Of a stretch of DNA of 64,000 nt, positions 34,235 to 42,892 are shown piece after piece. Origin of the DNA: Azonexus sp. (GTDB lineage: Bacteria > Pseudomonadota > Gammaproteobacteria > Burkholderiales > Rhodocyclaceae); NCBI GenBank assembly GCA_030691385.1, contig JAUYEI010000003.1, positions 1 to 64,000 of the forward strand, in the 5' to 3' direction. Under the pieces are notes generated by a model. The model did no database searches and had not been told where the DNA came from. It saw nothing but the letters and a program-made list of their open reading frames with translations. The first letter of the stretch is position 1. Each line of letters starts with the position of its first letter. Position numbers and translations under genes: made by a program.

Positions 34235-34735
34235 ATGTCCGAACTGGAAAAACTTGCCGAAGGTCTTGGCCGCCGGCTCATCGAGCGTGGCGAATGGCTG
34301 GCCGCTGCCGAGTCGTGCACCGGCGGCTGGCTTGCCCAGTCGGTGACGGCGATTGCCGGCAGCTCGACCTGGTTCGACCGTGGTTTCGTCACTTATTCCA
34401 ATGCCGCCAAGGTCGACATGCTGGGCCTTCCCGAAAGCGTGCTGGAACGCCATGGCGCGGTTTCCGAAGCCGTGGCGAGGGCGATGGCGCAGGGGGTTCT
34501 GGCGCATAGCCGGGCCGACTGGTCGGTGGCGATTACCGGCATCGCCGGGCCGGGTGGTGGTTCGCCGGACAAGCCGGTCGGCACCGTCTGTTTTGCCTGG
34601 GCGCGAAAAAACGGAGGGTGCGAGGCGCAGACCTGCCTTTTCAGCGGCGATCGGGCGGCGGTTCGCGAGCAATCTGTCCGCCACGCGCTCAATGGCCTGA
34701 TTGAACGGGTTGGTGCGGCTGTTTATTGCGCTTGA
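34235..34735 (+). CDS. pncC: Nicotinamide-nucleotide amidase (CinA C-terminal domain type)
   Basis: Stand-alone CinA C-terminal protein of 166 aa; hydrolyses NMN in pyridine-nucleotide recycling and is historically tied to competence genes. Motifs are [40 protein letters not shown] and the loop [19 protein letters not shown]. The start ATG at 34235 gives the family N-terminus [20 protein letters not shown]. Its stop is immediately followed by a headless receiver fragment, so its downstream neighbourhood has been rearranged. Confidence 0.93.
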   Translation: MSELEKLAEGLGRRLIERGEWLAAAESCTGGWLAQSVTAIAGSSTWFDRGFVTYSNAAKVDMLGLPESVLERHGAVSEAVARAMAQGVLAHSRADWSVAITGIAGPGGGSPDKPVGTVCFAWARKNGGCEAQTCLFSGDRAAVREQSVRHALNGLIERVGAAVYCA

Positions 34736-34736
34736 G

Positions 34737-35139
34737 GCAGCCGATCAACCGTGAAGTGGCGCAGATGCTGCTGGAAGACGTCGGCCTGGTCATCGACGTG
34801 GCCGAGGATGGTATCGAAGCGGTAGACAAGGTGTCCCGGAACAACTACGGGCTGGTCCTCATGGACATGCAGATGCCGCGCATGGATGGGCTGGAGGCGA
34901 CCCGGCGTATTCGTCAGCTGCCGGATGGCCGGAACTTGCCGATTCTGGCGATGACCGCCAACGCCTTTGCCGAAGATCGCGAGCAGTGTCTGCAGGCCGG
35001 CATGAACGATTTCGTCACCAAGCCGGTCAATCCGAGCTTGCTTTATACGGCCTTGTACCACTGGCTGGGCGGCGCGACAGGCGCCGGAGCCGGGTTTTCC
35101 GGACTGCCACGGTCAACCGGAAAAAACGGCCAAAATTAA
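34737..35139 (+). pseudogene. Truncated response-regulator receiver domain, remnant of a hybrid kinase
   Basis: Reads [60 protein letters not shown] and later [20 protein letters not shown] with [13 protein letters not shown]: most of a receiver domain with phospho-Asp and conserved Lys. Missing is the first strand with the acidic pocket (the xLLVEDN before PINR), which cannot lie upstream because cinA ends at 34735. There is no start codon with a ribosome-binding site. This is the C-terminal end of a sensor kinase or regulator joined to cinA by deletion. Its last 11 codons and stop come from a dispersed repeat copy. Confidence 0.8.
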
Positions 35140-35140
35140 A
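35107..35140 (-). repeat. GGTTGACCGT dispersed repeat, copy between convergent genes
   Basis: The plus strand reads CCACGGTCAACCGGAAAAAA then CGGCCAAAATTAAAATC. Exact core with both T/A tracts on the minus strand. It overlaps the end of the receiver remnant, and TTTTCCGG (35095-35102) with CCGGAAAA (35117-35124) makes an 8-bp hairpin around it, facing the end of the DUF302 gene. Confidence 0.85.
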
Positions 35141-35576
35141 ATCCGGCCTCGGCGGCAATATCGCGGAGCAAGGGGGCGACCAGCCTGGCGGCGGGGCCTT
35201 GGGGCTGCCGATAGCTCACCCAGGTCGTGTTTTTCTCGCCGGGCAGCGTGTAGATCGAGATGGCAAACGGGCAGAACACGATGTTGTGCGGGTCCATTTC
35301 CATCATTTTGCGCGACAGCCCCGCCGAGCAGAATTCGATGATTTCCGCCTGCTCGAAGATCTGGCGCGTCGCGCCGATGTCGGCGCCGGTCCGCTGCAGC
35401 ATGTCGGCAATGTGTGAGGTGTAGTTGATCACCAGCCCGCGGTTTTCGATGGCCATGACGACGGCGTCGCGGGTATCGACAAAATTGCCGGCGAGCTTTC
35501 TTTTGACCATCCACTCTTCGGCCTGGGCGAGCGTGGCGGCCAGTGCGAAGCAAAACAGAAATGTGAGCCGGCGCAT
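35136..35576 (-). CDS. Exported DUF302 family protein
   Basis: Protein of 146 aa from the ATG at 35576, with signal peptide [19 protein letters not shown] cut before EEW. The mature part shows the DUF302 pattern: [40 protein letters not shown] and [20 protein letters not shown] followed by [20 protein letters not shown] and VSYRQPQGP. Periplasmic; function unknown. An upstream extension of the frame was rejected because it lacks the signal peptide at the N-terminus. Confidence 0.85.
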   Translation of the reverse strand: MRRLTFLFCFALAATLAQAEEWMVKRKLAGNFVDTRDAVVMAIENRGLVINYTSHIADMLQRTGADIGATRQIFEQAEIIEFCSAGLSRKMMEMDPHNIVFCPFAISIYTLPGEKNTTWVSYRQPQGPAARLVAPLLRDIAAEAGF

Positions 35577-35661
35577 GGGCGTTCCTGTATTAGCGATATC
35601 TGATGCGGTTATTGCAGGCGATGTCCGTCGCCGACGGCCGACGCCAAAACAGCCAAAAAGC

Positions 35662-38600
35662 TTATTCGGGCAGTGGCTCGAACAGCGCGGCGAGATCATC
35701 GGTGCCGAACTTGACGTCGACGCGATAGTCGTCGGACAGGATACCGGCGGCCAGTTCGGCCTTGCGTTCCTGCAGGGCGAGGATCTTTTCCTCGATGCTG
35801 CCGCTGACGATCAGCTTGTAGACGAACACCGGCTTGTCCTGGCCGAGGCGGTGGGCGCGGTCGGTGGCCTGGTTTTCGACGGCCGGGTTCCACCACGGAT
35901 CGTAGTGGATCACGGTGTCGGCGGCGGTCAGGTTGAGGCCGACGCCGCCGGCCTTGAGGCTGATCAGGAAAATCGGCACCTCGCCATCCTGGAAGCGGCG
36001 GATCGGCACTTCGCGGTCGATGGTATCGCCGGTCAGCGTGACGTAGGCGATGCCCATCTTGTCGAGTTCGTGCTCGATGAGCGCCAGCATGCTGGTGAAT
36101 TGCGAGAAAACCAGAACCTTGCGGCCTTCGTCGACCAGTTCGGGCAGCATCGCCATGAGCAGGTCGAGCTTGGCCCGTTCCGGCACCTTGCGGGCCGCCG
36201 TGGCCTTGACCAGGCGCGGATCGCAGCAGACCTGACGGAGCTTGAGCAGGGCATCGAGGATGACGATCTGGCTGCGCGCGAAGCCGCGGTTGGCGATTTC
36301 GTCGCGCACCTTGGCATCCATCGCGGCGCGCACCGTTTCGTAGAGGTCGCGCTGGGCGCCTTCGAGTTCGACGCTGCGGATGATGATGGTTTTCGGCGGC
36401 AGTTCCTGGGCGACGTCTTCCTTCTTGCGACGCAGGATGAAGGGGCGGATGCGGCGGGCGAGCAGGGTGCGGCGACGGAGGTCGCCCTGCTTCTCGATCG
36501 GCGTCCGCCAGTGGCGCGTGAACTGCTTGCTGGTGCCGAGAAAGCCAGGCAGCAGGAAGTCGAACTGACTCCACAATTCGCCGAGATGGTTTTCCAGCGG
36601 CGTACCGGTCAGGCACAGGCGATGCCGCGCATCGACCTTGCGCACGGCCTCGGCGCTCTGGCTCTGGGCGTTCTTGACCGTCTGCGCCTCGTCGAGAATG
36701 AGCAGGTGGTAGCTGTGCTGCATCAGTTCGTCGGCATCGCGCCAGAGCAGCGGGTAGGTGGTCAGCACCACGTCGTGCTGCATGATTTCCGGGAAGCGCA
36801 CCTTGCGCTCGGGGCCGTGCAACGACAGCACCTTGAGATCGGGGGCGAAACGCGCCGCCTCGTTCTTCCAGTTGAAGATCAGCGAGGTCGGCAGGATGAT
36901 CAGGGCCGGCTTGTCGAGACGGCCGGCTTCCTTTTCCATAAGCAGGTGGGCCAGCGTCTGCGCCGTCTTGCCGAGGCCCATGTCGTCGGCCAGGATGCCG
37001 GACAGCTCATGCTCGCGCAGGAACTGCAGCCAGGCCAGGCCTTCCTTCTGGTAAGGGCGCAGTTCGAGCTTGAAGCCGGCCGGCGGCTCGACGTCGCCGA
37101 TGCCCTGCGCCTTGAGCAGGCGCTCGGCCAACGCCATGATGTCGCTCTGGCCGCGGAACTGCCAGCGGCTGATATCGGACAGTTCGGCCAGGCGAGGCGC
37201 GTCGAAGCGCGACAGGCGCAGCGTATTGCCGCCGGCAAAGCCGTCGAAGAGGTCGATCAGCGTCGCCGCCAGCGGCTTGAGGCGGCCGGCCGGGACGCGC
37301 AGGCGCTTGCCGCGGGGAGTGTAGAGATCGATGCCCTCGTCGTCGGGAACGCGCTCGAGTTCGGCTGCTTCGAGCCAGCGCGGGTCGGTACGAAAAAGAT
37401 TGGCCAGCAAGGGGGCGAGCGGCAGGCGCTCGCCTTCGACCATGACACCCATGTCGAGGTTGAACCAGCCGTTGTCGGCCTCGTAAAGCTCGGCCTCCCA
37501 GCCATCGACTTCGATGACGTGGTGGCGGAAATCCTCGGGGAACTCGATCTGCCAGCCGGCTTCCTTGAGGCGCAGGGTGCCATCCTGCATGAAGGGCACC
37601 CAGCTTGACTCTTCGGCCAGCCCGTAAATGCCCTCCGGCGGGCTGCCAAAGGTGTGCAGCGTGTGACCTGGAATCTTCTGCAGGCCGCAGCTTTCGAGTG
37701 CCGTCAGCGCCCTGGCTTCATCGTCCTGGCGGCGCGTCAGGCGGATGGTTTCGCCTTCAGGCAGGGTAATGAATTCGCTCTTTTCTTCGGGGCGGACATC
37801 GGCATCGCCGTAGCGGAAAATGATCTTGGCAACATCGAAAGGGCCACCGCCAAAATTCTGCGAATAGCCGCGCCAGGCCCGGTGACCATGGGTGTGCAGC
37901 GTTTCGAGTTGCAGGATGGGAATCAGCGGGGCGTCGACCAGGCGCAGGCGGGCGCCGGCAGCGGAGCCGGGCAGGGGCAGGTCGGGCGCCAGTTCGGACA
38001 GTGCCTCGGCAACCAGCGCCGCTTCGTTGGCCGAGAGCGGCGGCAGCGAGAACAGGCGATTGATCACGTCCGGATTGCCGGTGACTTCGAGCGGCCCGGC
38101 TTCGCCTTCGGCCAGATCGATGTACCACGGCGGATCGACGGCGACGATCATTTCGGCCGACGGCTCCGGTTTCAGATGCGGCCGCTGGAATCCCATGCCG
38201 TCGACCTGCCAGCCGATACTGGCCGGCCGGCTCGGACCGGTGTTGAGCGGCAGGCCGAGATCGTCCTCGGGGTACAGCCGGTGGCTGGCCGCCATGCGCT
38301 GCAGGATCTCGGCACCGTTCTTGGGGCCCAGGCCGAAGGCGCGCAAGCCGGTTTCATGACCACGGTCGGCCCAGATCAGGCGCAGGATGCCGATGTCTTC
38401 TTCGTTGACGAACTGCGGCGGCGTGACTAGCGCGCGGTCTACTTTCCACCACTCTTCGGCGCTTTCCGGGTACTTGCCCTTGCGGATTTCGATGCCGAAC
38501 TGGCGGCGGTCGGGCGTCCATTTCAGGATGTAGAAAAGCTGTTGGCGGGCGCTGGCCGGCCGTGCCTTCTTTTTGGCGACGGCAACCGAGACGCGGCGCA

Positions 38601-38940
38601 GGTCTTCGAGCCAGGACAGTGCACTGCCGCTGACGTGCTCCTTCGGATTGCGCTCCTCGATGGCCTTGAGCAGCATGGCGGCAACGTGCTTGCAATGCTT
38701 GCCGGCCGAACAGGTGCAGCGGCTGATCACCGCCATCTCGCCGCTCTGGGCCTGGCTCAGATAGGCCTGTGCGACGTAGGGTTCGGCGGACGAGCCGGGA
38801 ACGAGCGCGCGCATCTGGCTGCCCTCGATGCTCAGGTTGCGAACCAGGTCGACGTAAGGCCGGGCCTTGTTGATGTCGCGCGTGGTAAACCACTCGGCGA
38901 GGTTCTCTTCGGTGAGGGTGGTGAGGTTGACTACGGCCAT
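35662..38940 (-). CDS. SWIM zinc-finger SNF2-family helicase
   Basis: Protein of 1092 aa related to RapA/HepA-type and bacterial SNF2 translocases. A SWIM motif near the N-terminus (SRCTCSAGKHCKHVAAML) is followed by a long uncharacterised region and then the helicase core: Walker A ILADDMGLGKTAQTLAHLL, II LLILDEAQTVKNAQSQSAE, III CLTGTPLENHLGELWSQFD, V AGGVGLNLTAADTVIHYDPW and VI ATDRAHRLGQDKPVFVYKLI. It probably remodels protein-DNA complexes; the cellular target is unknown. It ends with VDVKFGTDDLAALFEPLPE. ubiB lies 6 nt upstream on the same strand, so the two are likely cotranscribed. Confidence 0.92.
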   Translation of the reverse strand: MAVVNLTTLTEENLAEWFTTRDINKARPYVDLVRNLSIEGSQMRALVPGSSAEPYVAQAYLSQAQSGEMAVISRCTCSAGKHCKHVAAMLLKAIEERNPKEHVSGSALSWLEDLRRVSVAVAKKKARPASARQQLFYILKWTPDRRQFGIEIRKGKYPESAEEWWKVDRALVTPPQFVNEEDIGILRLIWADRGHETGLRAFGLGPKNGAEILQRMAASHRLYPEDDLGLPLNTGPSRPASIGWQVDGMGFQRPHLKPEPSAEMIVAVDPPWYIDLAEGEAGPLEVTGNPDVINRLFSLPPLSANEAALVAEALSELAPDLPLPGSAAGARLRLVDAPLIPILQLETLHTHGHRAWRGYSQNFGGGPFDVAKIIFRYGDADVRPEEKSEFITLPEGETIRLTRRQDDEARALTALESCGLQKIPGHTLHTFGSPPEGIYGLAEESSWVPFMQDGTLRLKEAGWQIEFPEDFRHHVIEVDGWEAELYEADNGWFNLDMGVMVEGERLPLAPLLANLFRTDPRWLEAAELERVPDDEGIDLYTPRGKRLRVPAGRLKPLAATLIDLFDGFAGGNTLRLSRFDAPRLAELSDISRWQFRGQSDIMALAERLLKAQGIGDVEPPAGFKLELRPYQKEGLAWLQFLREHELSGILADDMGLGKTAQTLAHLLMEKEAGRLDKPALIILPTSLIFNWKNEAARFAPDLKVLSLHGPERKVRFPEIMQHDVVLTTYPLLWRDADELMQHSYHLLILDEAQTVKNAQSQSAEAVRKVDARHRLCLTGTPLENHLGELWSQFDFLLPGFLGTSKQFTRHWRTPIEKQGDLRRRTLLARRIRPFILRRKKEDVAQELPPKTIIIRSVELEGAQRDLYETVRAAMDAKVRDEIANRGFARSQIVILDALLKLRQVCCDPRLVKATAARKVPERAKLDLLMAMLPELVDEGRKVLVFSQFTSMLALIEHELDKMGIAYVTLTGDTIDREVPIRRFQDGEVPIFLISLKAGGVGLNLTAADTVIHYDPWWNPAVENQATDRAHRLGQDKPVFVYKLIVSGSIEEKILALQERKAELAAGILSDDYRVDVKFGTDDLAALFEPLPE

Positions 38941-38946
38941 CGGCGG

Positions 38947-40467
38947 TCAGGCAAGCAGCGCGCCGACGAGCAGGGCGAGGAGCAGGGCAATGATGGACAG
39001 CCAGCGGTTCTGCTGGCGCTGGACGGCGATCAGGCGATCGAGCTGCGGTTGCAGGTCAGCCCTGGACGGCTGGGCCAGAGCCTGATGGACAAGGCGCGGC
39101 AATTGCGGAATGGTGCGGGCCAGATAGGGGGCTTCCTGTTTGAAGTTGCGGATCAGCCCGCGCCAGCCGATCTGCTCGCTCATCCAGCGTTCGAGGAAAG
39201 GCTTGGCGGTGGTCCACAGGTCGAGCTCGGGGTCGAGTTGGCGACCGAGGCCTTCGATGTTGAGCAGGGTCTTTTGCAGCATGACCAGTTGCGGCTGGAT
39301 CTCGACGTTGAAGCGGCGCGAGGTCTGGAATAGCCGGAGCAGCACCTTGCCGAAGGAAATGTCCTTGAGCGGGCGGTCGAAGATCGGTTCGCAGACGGCG
39401 CGGATGGCCGCCTCGAATTCGTCGACGCGGGTATCTTTCGGCGCCCAGCCGGATTCGATGTGGGCTTCGGCAACGCGCTTGTAGTCGCGACGGAAGAAGG
39501 CGAGGAAATTCTGCGCCAGGTAGTTCTTGTCGGAATCGGTCAGCGTGCCGACGATGCCGAAATCGAGCGCAATGTAGCGGCCGTCCGGGGCGACGAAGAT
39601 GTTGCCGGGGTGCATGTCGGCGTGGAAGAAGCCGTCGCGGAAAACCTGCGTGAAGAAGATTTCGACGCCAGCCGCCGACAGTTTGGAGAGATCGATGCCG
39701 TCGGCGCGCAGCTTGTCGATCTGCGAGATCGGCGTGCCCTTCATGCGCTCCATGACCATCACGGTCGACGTGCAGAAATCCCAATGAATCTCGGGGACGA
39801 TCAGTAGTGTGGAGTCGACGAAATTGCGGCGCAGTTGCGAGGCGTTGGCGGCTTCGCGCATCAGGTCGAGTTCGTCGCGCAGGTATTTGGCGAACTCGGC
39901 GACCACTTCCCGCGGCTTCAGGCGCTTGCCGTCGGCCCACAGCTTTTCGAGCAGCATGGCCAGGTTGTCCATGAGCGCCAGATCGTGCTCGATGACCGAG
40001 AGCATATTGGGGCGCAGGACCTTGACAGCAACTTCGTGACTGCCATCCTCGGCGCGCAGCGTCGCGAAATGGACCTGGGCGATCGACGCCGAGGCGATCG
40101 GCGTCGGGTCGAATTCGGCGAAAACCTCGCTGGCCGGCCGGCCATAGGCTTTCTCGATTTCGGCCAGGGCGAGGTCGGAGGCGAAGGGCGGGACGCGATC
40201 CTGCAGCTTGGCCAGTTCGTCGGCGATGTCCGTCGGCATGAGGTCGCGCCGGGTCGACAGCACCTGGCCGAACTTGACGAAAATGGGGCCGAGCGCTTCG
40301 AGGGCGAGGCGCAGGCGGACGGCGCGGGGCGTGGACAGGTCACGCCAGAATTGCAGGGCATTGGCGAGGCGTACCAGGCGGCCGCTCGGCTCGTGTTCGA
40401 GCACCATTTCGTCGAGGCCGAAACGGCTGGCGACAGAGGCGATCTTGAGCAAACGAAGGAGACGCAT
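38947..40467 (-). CDS. ubiB: Ubiquinone biosynthesis kinase-like protein UbiB
   Basis: Atypical ABC1/ADCK-type ATPase of 506 aa needed for ubiquinone synthesis. It shows the family signature [20 protein letters not shown] (KxGQ), [20 protein letters not shown] (Ala-rich loop), [45 protein letters not shown] (catalytic loop) and [10 protein letters not shown] (DFG). C-terminal helix ([17 protein letters not shown]) anchors it in the inner membrane. ubiE/ubiJ are not adjacent; instead the SNF2 gene follows 6 nt downstream. Confidence 0.93.
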   Translation of the reverse strand: MRLLRLLKIASVASRFGLDEMVLEHEPSGRLVRLANALQFWRDLSTPRAVRLRLALEALGPIFVKFGQVLSTRRDLMPTDIADELAKLQDRVPPFASDLALAEIEKAYGRPASEVFAEFDPTPIASASIAQVHFATLRAEDGSHEVAVKVLRPNMLSVIEHDLALMDNLAMLLEKLWADGKRLKPREVVAEFAKYLRDELDLMREAANASQLRRNFVDSTLLIVPEIHWDFCTSTVMVMERMKGTPISQIDKLRADGIDLSKLSAAGVEIFFTQVFRDGFFHADMHPGNIFVAPDGRYIALDFGIVGTLTDSDKNYLAQNFLAFFRRDYKRVAEAHIESGWAPKDTRVDEFEAAIRAVCEPIFDRPLKDISFGKVLLRLFQTSRRFNVEIQPQLVMLQKTLLNIEGLGRQLDPELDLWTTAKPFLERWMSEQIGWRGLIRNFKQEAPYLARTIPQLPRLVHQALAQPSRADLQPQLDRLIAVQRQQNRWLSIIALLLALLVGALLA

Positions 40468-40798
40468 GTGGACTGTAAACGCCGGCCGGGCCGGGCAAAA
40501 TCGCTAAACGAGCATGTTAACACGCCAACGGCGGTTGCGCCCCCGTGATTTGCGACTGTTTGAGTCAGCCGGGGTGCGCCAACAATCTTGCAATGAGGCA
40601 TGGGCAATGGGATAAACTCGATATTGCAACCTGCCGGTGTCATGCTGAGGGTTCGTAAGGAAATAACCTGGATATTTGGCCGCTGGATCGGGATGCGATG
40701 CAAGGCGCGCAGCGCGCCCGAGCCGAGCGAGCCAATTCAAGTTATTGACGAACGAGCCCTTAGCCACCCTTAGCCACCCTTAGCCATTCGAAGCGCCG
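40468..40798. repeat. Non-coding region of 331 nt with repeat-like content
   Basis: The gap between divergent ubiB and the diguanylate cyclase gene. It holds a 15-nt inverted repeat GGCGCGCAGCGCGCC (40704-40718), and next to the cyclase start a tandem array of the 10-mer CCTTAGCCAC (40758-40787, nearly three units). An 87-codon minus-strand frame here (40504-40767) has low-complexity Arg/Ala/Leu content and no ribosome-binding site, and is more likely an intergenic repeat element than a gene. No clear promoter was recognised. Confidence 0.5.
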
Positions 40799-42319
40799 AT
40801 GAACGAACCGAAACATCCCTCCGATATCGCCCGCGAGGCGCTCAGGCGTCTCGCGACCAGTCAGTTGGCCCCGACACCGGCTAATTACCAGGCTTGTTAT
40901 AACGAAATCGCCAATCTCCCGAATATCCCTGTTTTTCCGGAGGCGCAACTGCGGGAGTTGCTGGGCGAGTTGCCAGCCCGCAACGCAGAGCAGAAAAATC
41001 AGCTGGACAGGCTTTCCGCGGCGATTGCCAAGCGTAGCTGGCAGGGGGTCAAGGAGTCCCTGGCGGCATTTGCTCAGGCCGGCGAGTCCCGCCCTCTTGA
41101 AGCTGCGGTGCATGTCCTGGCGCCCGCCTTGCCCGGTGAGTTTGCCGGCAAGCTGGCGCGTTTCGTCGAGTGCGTGCTGCCGGCGCTCGGTGAAGAAGAT
41201 TCGCGAATTCTCAGCGTGGCCGGTGAACTGCTCCTGTTGCTGCGCCAGCCGACGGTCGATATCGGGCAGGCGCAGGCCCTTTTTGGCAGCCTGACACACC
41301 AGGCCGTGTTTGCGGCCGAGGAGCAGGTCGAGATCAAGGGCTCGTTGCTCAAGTTGCTGCACCTGATTATTCAAAACATCGGTGAACTGAGCACGGACGA
41401 CAGTTGGCTCAAGGGGCAGATCGACGGCCTGCTGGCCAGCGTGGCGCCGCCCTTGACCCTGCGCCATCTCGACGAAATGGAACGGCGCCTGCGTGACGTC
41501 ATGGAAAAGCAGGGGCGCGCCAAATCGCGCTCGGTCGAGGCACAGGCAGAAATGCGCCATATGCTCGCCGAGTTTATCGAACGCCTGGGCGTGATGAACC
41601 AATCGAGCACCGAGTTCGAAGGGCGTATCGAAGCCAGCGCCCGCCAGATCGAGCAGGTTTCCCGTATCGAGGACCTGAAGCCCTTGCTCGACGATGTCAT
41701 CGCGGCGACGCATGCGATGGCCGAGGAGACGGCAAGCTCGCGTGAACAGTTGAAGAGCCTGCAGGAAAAGGTGGTGGTGACCGAAGCGGAGCTCATCCAC
41801 CTGCACCAGGAGCTGGATAGCGCCAGCGCCCTCGCCCGCCACGATCCTCTGACCGATGCCCTGAATCGCAAGGGGCTGGAGGAGGTCATGGAGCGGGAGA
41901 TTTCGAGCATGCGGCGCAAGGAAGTGCCGTTGTCGGTCAGCCTGCTCGATATCGACAATTTCAAGAAGCTCAACGACCGCCTTGGCCATGAGGCTGGCGA
42001 TCGTGCCCTGGTTCATCTGGCCGACGTGACGCGACGCAGCATGCGGCCGAGCGATACGCTGGCCCGATATGGCGGCGAAGAGTTCGTCGTCGTGATGCCG
42101 GACACCAAGCTTGAGCAGGGCATCGAGGCCATGGCCCGCCTGCAGCGGGAACTGACCAAGGCGATTTACATGGCGGGGAATGAAAAGATCCTGATCACCT
42201 TCAGCGCCGGTGTCGCCCAGCTAGCTGTCGACGAGTCCGCGACCGATGCCATCCGGCGGGCCGACCAGGCCATGTATCTGGCCAAACGCGCCGGCAAGAA
42301 CCGCGTGATGGGCGGCTGA
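40799..42319 (+). CDS. Diguanylate cyclase (GGDEF protein)
   Basis: Protein of 506 aa predicted to make cyclic di-GMP. The N-terminal region of about 330 aa is helical with coiled-coil segments and no membrane helix (MNEPKHPSDIAREALRRLAT at the start), so it is cytosolic. The GGDEF domain at about 345-500 has DPLTDALNRKGLEEVMEREI, LLDIDNFKKLNDRLGHEAGD, the active-site motif ARYGGEEFVVVMP and an inhibitory RxxD site (RPSD) five residues before it. No EAL domain. The input is unknown. The preceding region is repeat-like; the glycosylase gene follows 14 nt later. Confidence 0.92.
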   Translation: MNEPKHPSDIAREALRRLATSQLAPTPANYQACYNEIANLPNIPVFPEAQLRELLGELPARNAEQKNQLDRLSAAIAKRSWQGVKESLAAFAQAGESRPLEAAVHVLAPALPGEFAGKLARFVECVLPALGEEDSRILSVAGELLLLLRQPTVDIGQAQALFGSLTHQAVFAAEEQVEIKGSLLKLLHLIIQNIGELSTDDSWLKGQIDGLLASVAPPLTLRHLDEMERRLRDVMEKQGRAKSRSVEAQAEMRHMLAEFIERLGVMNQSSTEFEGRIEASARQIEQVSRIEDLKPLLDDVIAATHAMAEETASSREQLKSLQEKVVVTEAELIHLHQELDSASALARHDPLTDALNRKGLEEVMEREISSMRRKEVPLSVSLLDIDNFKKLNDRLGHEAGDRALVHLADVTRRSMRPSDTLARYGGEEFVVVMPDTKLEQGIEAMARLQRELTKAIYMAGNEKILITFSAGVAQLAVDESATDAIRRADQAMYLAKRAGKNRVMGG

Positions 42320-42333
42320 CGACCCATTTTTCG

Positions 42334-42840
42334 ATGGACTTGAGTCACTGTTTTCCGCCGGTTGCCGATCTGTCGGCCCGGGTGCTCGTTCTCGGCAGCC
42401 TGCCCGGCAAGGCATCGCTCAATGCGCAGGAGTATTACGCCAACCGGCAAAATGCCTTCTGGCGCATCATGGGTGATCTGATCGGTGCCGGGCCGGATGT
42501 GCCTTATGCCCAGCGGCTGGAGAAGTTGCGTTCGGCCGGTATTGCGCTGTGGGACGTGATCGCAGCCGGTGAGCGTCCCGGCAGCCTCGATGCCAATATC
42601 GTCAAAGACTCCGTTTGTGTTAACGATTTTTTGGTCTTTTTTGCCGTTCACCGTGGGATTCGCCATGTTTTCTTCAATGGCGGCGCGGCCGAGGCGACTT
42701 TTCGCCGCTATGTCTTGCCTGGCCTGCAGGGGGTGGATCTGCAGTTGATCCGTCTGCCGTCGACCAGCCCGGCGCATGCGGCGAGCCGTTACGCCGACAA
42801 GCTCGCGGCATGGTCGGCGATTGTCGCGCCAGCCAAATAA
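42334..42840 (+). CDS. DNA-deoxyinosine/uracil glycosylase (Mug-like)
   Basis: Uracil-DNA-glycosylase superfamily protein of 168 aa. It contains VLVLGSLPGKASLNAQEYYA (motif A GSxPG), NRQNAFWRIMGDL and GIALWDVIAAGERPGSLDAN, with RLPSTSPAHAA as motif B. These match the DNA-deoxyinosine glycosylase / hypoxanthine-DNA glycosylase group. Residues VNDFLVFFAVHRGIRHVFFN are encoded by a degenerate dispersed repeat, apparently without changing segment length. It sits between the cyclase gene and argS. Confidence 0.85.
   Translation: MDLSHCFPPVADLSARVLVLGSLPGKASLNAQEYYANRQNAFWRIMGDLIGAGPDVPYAQRLEKLRSAGIALWDVIAAGERPGSLDANIVKDSVCVNDFLVFFAVHRGIRHVFFNGGAAEATFRRYVLPGLQGVDLQLIRLPSTSPAHAASRYADKLAAWSAIVAPAK
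42625..42662 (+). repeat. Degenerate copy of the dispersed repeat in the glycosylase gene
   Basis: Reads GATTTTTTGGTCTTTTTTGC then CGTTCACCGTGGGATTC. Both T-tracts and the GTGGGATT flank are kept but the core has two changes (GGTTGACCGT to CGTTCACCGT), perhaps because it overlaps the conserved NDF..FF..H region. Confidence 0.6.
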
Positions 42841-42856
42841 GTCGGGATCGGCAGCG

Positions 42857-42862
42857 TATAAT
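42857..42862 (+). promoter_or_regulatory. -10 box before argS
   Basis: TATAAT lies 30 nt before the argS start codon, just after the glycosylase stop. No good -35 hexamer is seen, so strength is uncertain. Confidence 0.4.
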
Positions 42863-42892
42863 CGACGTTTTGCATTTTTGTCCCACGAATCA

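Noticed and set aside
40504-40767. 87-codon frame upstream of ubiB on the minus strand
   Set aside because: No ribosome-binding site, low-complexity Arg/Ala/Leu composition and location in a repeat-like gap; more likely non-coding.
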